Source: Xanthobacteraceae bacterium (GTDB taxonomy: Bacteria; Pseudomonadota; Alphaproteobacteria; Rhizobiales; Xanthobacteraceae). Taken from it: a DNA stretch of 5,263 nt. Below the pieces are notes generated by a model. It made no database searches, was not told the DNA's origin, and worked only from the letters and a program-made list of their open reading frames with translations. Positions 4,263 to 5,263 of this stretch are shown here, one piece after another (positions within the stretch are counted from its first letter, which is position 1; each line of letters opens with the position of its first letter). The translations under genes and the position numbers were made by a program. The DNA lies in NCBI GenBank assembly GCA_030037105.1, contig JASHRY010000356.1, positions 1 through 5,263 on the forward strand. Reading direction: 5' to 3'.

Positions 4263-5263
4263 ATGGTTACCGAAGGCTTTGTTGCCGGCTGCCGGCGCCG
4301 CGCCGCCGCCGGTCTATTCGCCGCTATTGCGCTCGGAGCAGCCCTTCTCGCGCCGGCCGCGGCCTCGCCAAGTCCGGCGTTCAACTCGACCGACGCGATG
4401 CTCAAATGGATCAACGCTTATCGCAACAGGCCCGAGCCGGACGGCCTTCCCGTCCTCGTCCGCGCGCTGAGCGACCGGCAGGCGTTCAAGGACGTCGAAA
4501 CCTCGGGCGCCTATATCGGCTTCATCGCCGGGGTTCTCGGCGCCAATCCGGACCGCGCCGAGGAGCTCGTCGCCAGGATGCTGCCGATCGCGCCGGCCGA
4601 TCATTGGGTGCTGGTGCGCGCCATCGCCTATTCCGGCCTGCCCAACTGGAAGGAAGTGCTGGCCACCTTTGTCGACCGCATGCCGACGCGGCGCGTCATG
4701 ATCAACGAATATCTCGACGGCAAGCTGCCGACGCTCGATCAGATCGCCTACCGACCGGCCAAGCCGGGCGTGCTCGACAAGATCGAGCAGGTCTTGAAGA
4801 TCGACGGCGGCCGCAAGAAGAAGGCCGCGATCGAGCCGAGCCCGGAGCTGATCGACGTGCTCTGGGGCTATTATCTCGCGACCGGCTCGTTTGCTCCGAT
4901 CGGGCGCATCATCAAGCTCCTGCCGCTCGCCAACGACAAGGACAGCGTCGATAACCTCACCACCGGCAGCGCCGCCAAGTTCACGCTCGCCAGCAACGCG
5001 GTGCGCGACCTCACGCTGCTCGCCATGCTCAAATGGTCGGTCAGGCACCAGCCGAAAGAAACCTCCAAGGTGCTCAACGAGGTGATCGTGACCGCCGAGG
5101 ACGTCGACACGGCGGAGATGCGCAAGCAATCGCTCGCTGCCATCGAGCAGCTCAAGCAGAAGGGCCCGAACTCGAAGCGCGAACTGACCGGCATGGCGCA
5201 GATCGGCCAGGGCGCGCTTGCCGTCGGCTGCATCGCGGCGGCGGTCGCCGGCCAAATCGAACT
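4263..5263 (+). CDS. Exported protein of unknown function, 3' end outside window
   Basis: An open frame runs from ATG 4263 to the window edge, 333 codons without a stop. GGGAGGAG (4250-4257) five bases upstream gives a very strong ribosome site. The N-terminus is a classic signal peptide: charged GCRRRAA, a hydrophobic stretch GLFAAIALGAALLAPAAA at residues 17-34, and likely cleavage near Ala34-Ser35; there is no Tat SRRxFLK motif. The mature part is soluble and looks alpha-helical, with segments such as DGLPVLVRALSDRQAFKDVE (60-79), ADHWVLVRAIAYSGLPNWKE (112-131) and a Lys-rich GGRKKKAAIE (182-191). A second hydrophobic stretch, ALAVGCIAAAVAG (318-330), could be a membrane segment near the truncated end. 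The succession of short helices suggests a helical-repeat fold, but no repeat unit could be aligned by eye. I do not recognise the family. It is divergent from the ilv operon and need not be related to it. It likely acts in the periplasm or at the inner membrane. Confidence 0.85.
   Translation, partial: MVTEGFVAGCRRRAAAGLFAAIALGAALLAPAAASPSPAFNSTDAMLKWINAYRNRPEPDGLPVLVRALSDRQAFKDVETSGAYIGFIAGVLGANPDRAEELVARMLPIAPADHWVLVRAIAYSGLPNWKEVLATFVDRMPTRRVMINEYLDGKLPTLDQIAYRPAKPGVLDKIEQVLKIDGGRKKKAAIEPSPELIDVLWGYYLATGSFAPIGRIIKLLPLANDKDSVDNLTTGSAAKFTLASNAVRDLTLLAMLKWSVRHQPKETSKVLNEVIVTAEDVDTAEMRKQSLAAIEQLKQKGPNSKRELTGMAQIGQGALAVGCIAAAVAGQIE

Noticed and set aside
4263..4365. Twin-arginine (Tat) signal on the exported protein
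   Set aside because: There is an RRR run, but the following residues are AAAGLF without the SRRxFLK pattern. A Sec signal peptide fits better.
4130..4954. Plus-strand 274-codon frame overlapping the exported protein gene
   Set aside because: It is a shifted frame of the gene at 4263. It has Arg/Ala-rich shadow composition and lacks the ribosome site and signal peptide seen in the true frame.
4314..5255. Minus-strand 313-codon frame opposite the exported protein gene
   Set aside because: It is antisense to a gene with a strong ribosome site and signal peptide. Composition is that of a shadow frame and no motif is recognisable.

Overview
The window is GC-rich chromosomal DNA. Its protein sequences and gene style point to an alphaproteobacterium of the Rhizobiales (Hyphomicrobiales), probably near Bradyrhizobiaceae/Xanthobacteraceae. 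This is judged from remembered family sequences, not from a search. No insertion sequence, tRNA, rRNA or CRISPR array is visible.

Left end (1-1408). A 17-bp perfect dyad (13-29) lies in otherwise empty sequence. Next, on the minus strand, come what looks like the C-terminal part of a MazF/PemK-type toxin (98-346, probably a relic) and a complete HxlR-family regulator (375-758). The regulator is divergent from a plus-strand NADPH-dependent FMN reductase (836-1408). The 77-bp gap between them holds a candidate promoter and a 17-bp imperfect dyad. The arrangement suggests a local redox- or electrophile-responsive pair.

Centre (1411-4038, minus strand). This is an acetolactate synthase operon reading right to left: promoter (4010-4038), regulated leader (about 4005-3758), large subunit (3757-2000, ilvB/ilvI) and small subunit (1953-1411, ilvN/ilvH). 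The leader is the most informative part and contains no long ORF. A near-consensus sigma70-type promoter is followed at once by a Shine-Dalgarno sequence and a 14-16 codon ORF with consecutive Ile-Leu-Val codons. Then come a 10-bp perfect hairpin and a textbook intrinsic terminator ending in six U, all before the synthase gene. This is the layout of a translation-coupled attenuator sensing the three branched-chain amino acids whose synthesis the operon starts. The small subunit adds feedback control at the enzyme level, and its valine-site residues are present.

Right end (4039-5263). A 224-bp divergent gap contains two strong inverted repeats. It is followed by a plus-strand gene that starts at 4263 behind a very strong Shine-Dalgarno sequence and runs off the window. 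It encodes an exported protein with a clear signal peptide and no family I recognise.
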